Below are positions 62,364 through 64,000 of a DNA stretch of 64,000 nucleotides, one piece after another (the stretch's first letter is position 1; each line of letters begins with the position of its first letter). A program made the position numbers and the translations under genes. The notes beneath the pieces are model-generated. The model worked only from the letters and a program-made list of their open reading frames with translations, ran no database searches and was not told where the DNA came from. Source of the stretch: DATJGR01 sp035494855 (GTDB lineage: Bacteria; Pseudomonadota; Gammaproteobacteria; Pseudomonadales; Azotimanducaceae). Where the stretch lies: contig DATJGR010000105.1 in assembly GCA_035494855.1 (NCBI GenBank), positions 1 through 64,000 on the forward strand. The letters are read 5' to 3'.

Positions 62364-62930
62364 TCATTTCGGCTCCTCATAACGATGGGTTTCGCCCTTG
62401 AGCGTGCGCGCCATATGACGCAATACGCTTTGTTCATTCGCCGGCGACTCCGCGGCCACACAATTGCTGGGAATCCATACTTTGAATTTGCGAACGTGAG
62501 CGTCCTGGGCGGTCGCGAAGACGCAGTTGTCTGCTGCGATGCCGGCGATGACGAGGCGGGTGACCTCGAGCTCATCGAGCAGAAATTCTAGGGGCGTTCC
62601 GTAGAACGCGGAATGGCGCGGCTTCAGAATCGAAATGTCGGCGGCCGTGGGTTCGAGAAGATGCGCAATGGTTTCCGACGCGCCGCCGCGGCCGATGCAG
62701 GTCTGCACCAACTGCTCGAACGAGCGGGTCCATGCGCCGAAGTTGTCGTTGACGAAGATGCATGGCACCTCACGCTGGTTCGCGCGCGCTTTGAGCGATG
62801 CGGTGGCGCGCGCAGCGCGAATGGCGCGCGGCGCCAGCGCGCGTGCACCTTTGAAATCGAACAGATTCATGAAGTCGATGAGCAGCAGCGCGTCCGCCGC
62901 GTGCTTGGTCGTTCGATTGAGGGTAGGCAA
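62364..62930 (-). CDS. Isochorismatase-family cysteine hydrolase
   Basis: The protein has 188 residues. The triad is Asp19 in ALLLIDFMN, Lys103 in ILKPRHSAFYG and Cys136 in IAADNCVFATA, with the cis-peptide position before it, as in nicotinamidase and related amidases. The substrate is unknown: nicotinamide, carbamoyl compounds and isochorismate are all possible. It lies alone in the loose region beyond tRNA-Leu, possibly acquired. Confidence 0.85.
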   Translation of the reverse strand: MPTLNRTTKHAADALLLIDFMNLFDFKGARALAPRAIRAARATASLKARANQREVPCIFVNDNFGAWTRSFEQLVQTCIGRGGASETIAHLLEPTAADISILKPRHSAFYGTPLEFLLDELEVTRLVIAGIAADNCVFATAQDAHVRKFKVWIPSNCVAAESPANEQSVLRHMARTLKGETHRYEEPK

Positions 62931-62993
62931 GATGCGTCCGATCCGCTGAGTCTGCGACGGAACTACGTTCCGTCTCCGTCATGGCCGTTCTGT

Positions 62994-63275
62994 TCAAGTC
63001 TTCGCGCGCGGGCTCGCGAGGTTCTGATACTTCTCTCTGAATTCGTCGAGCTTCTCGTCTTCGAGCTCCTCCACGTCCAATAACGCATTGTGCGCCTCGC
63101 TCGTTGCGCGGGTCAGTTCGTCGAGCTTCAAGTGGATGGCCGCGGTATCCCGGTCCTGCGTGTTCTGAACAAGATGTGGGTCCGCGAACTTTCCACCGCT
63201 CACCATATGGCGCGTGGCGTCAGTCTCGAATGTTGGGTCGACGGAAGTGCAACGGATACTCTCACGGGTACACAC
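62994..63275 (-). pseudogene. C-terminal remnant of a low-affinity iron permease family gene
   Basis: The last ~57 residues, from VQNTQDRDTAAIHLKLDEL to the acidic helix ALLDVEELEDEKLDEF, match the cytoplasmic tail of the low-affinity iron permease family. The two or three membrane helices that should precede VQNTQ are absent; the upstream codons (to a GTG at 63275) have no membrane segment and look unrelated. The break is near 63170. It is unlikely to work as a permease. Confidence 0.6.
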
Positions 63276-63419
63276 ATAGGGTAAGGAGTGTCTTACGCTG
63301 CTACTTCGACTTTGTTCGGGTCTTCTGCGCTTTCTTCCGTCGGCTTCCGATAGCGCGATTGCAATCGCTTGCTTACGACTCTGACCTTTTGCCCCTTGCC
63401 GCGCTTCTTCTCGTACATC
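63276..63419 (-). pseudogene. Remnant of a DUF6496-like basic protein
   Basis: In the same reading frame as the iron-permease remnant, an open stretch without a start codon encodes VREEARQGAKGQSRKQAI then AIALSEA, resembling the C-terminal half of DUF6496 proteins (REGKHGARS.KQAIAIGLSKA). A TAG lies immediately upstream at 63420-63422. The fragment therefore lacks its N terminus and start. Confidence 0.4.
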
Positions 63420-63612
63420 CTAACGCCCGTACGATGTCGCACAGAACGCCCGTCACCGACATCAGGTGCGGTGCTGTGAGTTCAAAGGTATAGATCACCT
63501 CTCTGTCAGTTAGCTGAGTACCGCGAGCGCTGCCTAGGAAACAACCGACCAACTCCTAGCAGGCGGCGAATGTAGTACATTACCAGCGTCCACTTCGAGC
63601 TTGACCATTCGG
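63420..63612. other. Gap before the ABC exporter gene
   Basis: Together with the remnant before it, this leaves about 335 bases without an intact gene. I see no hairpin or clear promoter pair apart from AT-rich sequence around 63570-63590 that may hold the exporter promoter. Confidence 0.3.
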
Positions 63613-64000
63613 ATGAAGCGCGTGCGTTTGTTTCAGGAACGCGATCTGCGTGCGCTCGGCGTGATCTTGCCGTTCCTGACTCGCTACCGGTGGCAGGTCG
63701 CCGCTGCGTTCTTGTGCCTGCTCGGGATCACCGCCACGACACTGATCGTTCCGATCTTGATGAAGTGGATCGTCGATTCACTGTCGGCGCCGGATGCAAG
63801 CAAAGGCGCACACGTGCTGGCCGTGCCGATGGGATTGCTGCTCGGCTACGGGCTCGTCCGCTTCGCGAGCGTCGCATTCCGGGAGTTGCGTGCGACCGTG
63901 TTTGGTCGTGTATCGGTGCGCGCGATGCGGCGTCTGTCGCTCCGGTTGCTCACGCACTTGCATTCGCTTGATCTCGAATATCACCTCGGCCGCCGCACCG
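63613..64000 (+). CDS. Atm1-type ABC exporter, N-terminal part
   Basis: The gene runs off the right edge; 129 residues are visible from the ATG at 63613. It opens with a cytoplasmic stretch and a membrane helix (WQVAAAFLCLLGITATTLIVPILMK split by short polar residues), then a second helix, and THLHSLDLEYHLGRRT, the intracellular-loop motif (HSLDL..HL.RRTG) of Atm1/HMT1 exporters that move glutathione-linked metals or persulfides. The ATP-binding half is outside the window. Confidence 0.85.
   Translation, partial: MKRVRLFQERDLRALGVILPFLTRYRWQVAAAFLCLLGITATTLIVPILMKWIVDSLSAPDASKGAHVLAVPMGLLLGYGLVRFASVAFRELRATVFGRVSVRAMRRLSLRLLTHLHSLDLEYHLGRRT

Overview
This is a 64-kb, GC-rich, gene-dense chromosomal window from a Gram-negative bacterium, most likely a gammaproteobacterium near the Xanthomonadales/Steroidobacterales/Pseudomonas end of the class. 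The basis is content and gene order: Lol transporter - DUF2062 - comEC, exbB-exbD-msbA-lpxK-kdsB-murB-rne-rluC, yceD-rpmF-fab, holB-pilZ-tatD and gacA-uvrC-pgsA-tRNA. The genus cannot be fixed from sequence reading alone. No transposase, CRISPR array or intact prophage was seen.

Layout. 1-3.3 kb: end of a lipoprotein-release permease, a DUF2062 protein and the DNA-uptake channel ComEC. 3.3-9.8 kb: DUF2244, a PilZ protein with a Nudix-like tail, the disaggregase ClpB, a small gene under a near-consensus LexA box, GalU and a D-amino-acid PLP enzyme. 9.8-16.2 kb: an envelope block (ExbB, ExbD, MsbA fused in frame to LpxK, KdsB, an AlkB-like oxygenase, and MurB interrupted by an in-frame TGA). 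16.2-20.4 kb: divergent rne and rluC separated by a structured leader. 20.4-28.6 kb: yceD-rpmF-fabD-fabG-acpP-fabF-mltG-tmk-holB-pilZ-tatD. 28.6-32.5 kb: a minus-strand pepQ - DPP IV - GNAT operon with 4-bp overlaps.

32.6-40.9 kb: a three-subunit molybdenum hydroxylase, a MoaD-like carrier ending in Gly-Gly, then alpha-galactosidase (GH4), a ribokinase-type kinase, GalK and GalT, all in one direction with short gaps. 40.9-45.2 kb: HAD, SDR, alpha/beta hydrolase, LLM flavin enzyme and a divergent SDR around an 18-bp palindromic operator candidate. 45.2-48.0 kb: phoB-phoR-phoU without pst genes. 48.2-55.7 kb: dienelactone hydrolase, riboflavin synthase, DUF1631, PilZ, PyrF and a soluble histidine kinase. 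55.7-58.2 kb: two divergent acyl-CoA dehydrogenases, one a glutaryl-CoA dehydrogenase. 58.4-61.8 kb: gacA/uvrY-type regulator, uvrC, pgsA, tRNA-Cys, tRNA-Leu.

Downstream of tRNA-Leu (61.8-63.6 kb) the sequence is loose and decayed, holding an isochorismatase-family gene, the tail of a low-affinity iron permease and a basic-protein remnant. The window ends inside an Atm1-type ABC exporter gene.

Most points worth following are departures from standard housekeeping genes: the murB nonsense codon that removes the catalytic Glu, the MsbA-LpxK fusion, the SOS-controlled small gene, a gacA leader that can pair with its own ribosome binding site and carries a CsrA/RsmA-like loop, a near-leaderless yceD promoter, and the joint molybdoenzyme/galactose block.
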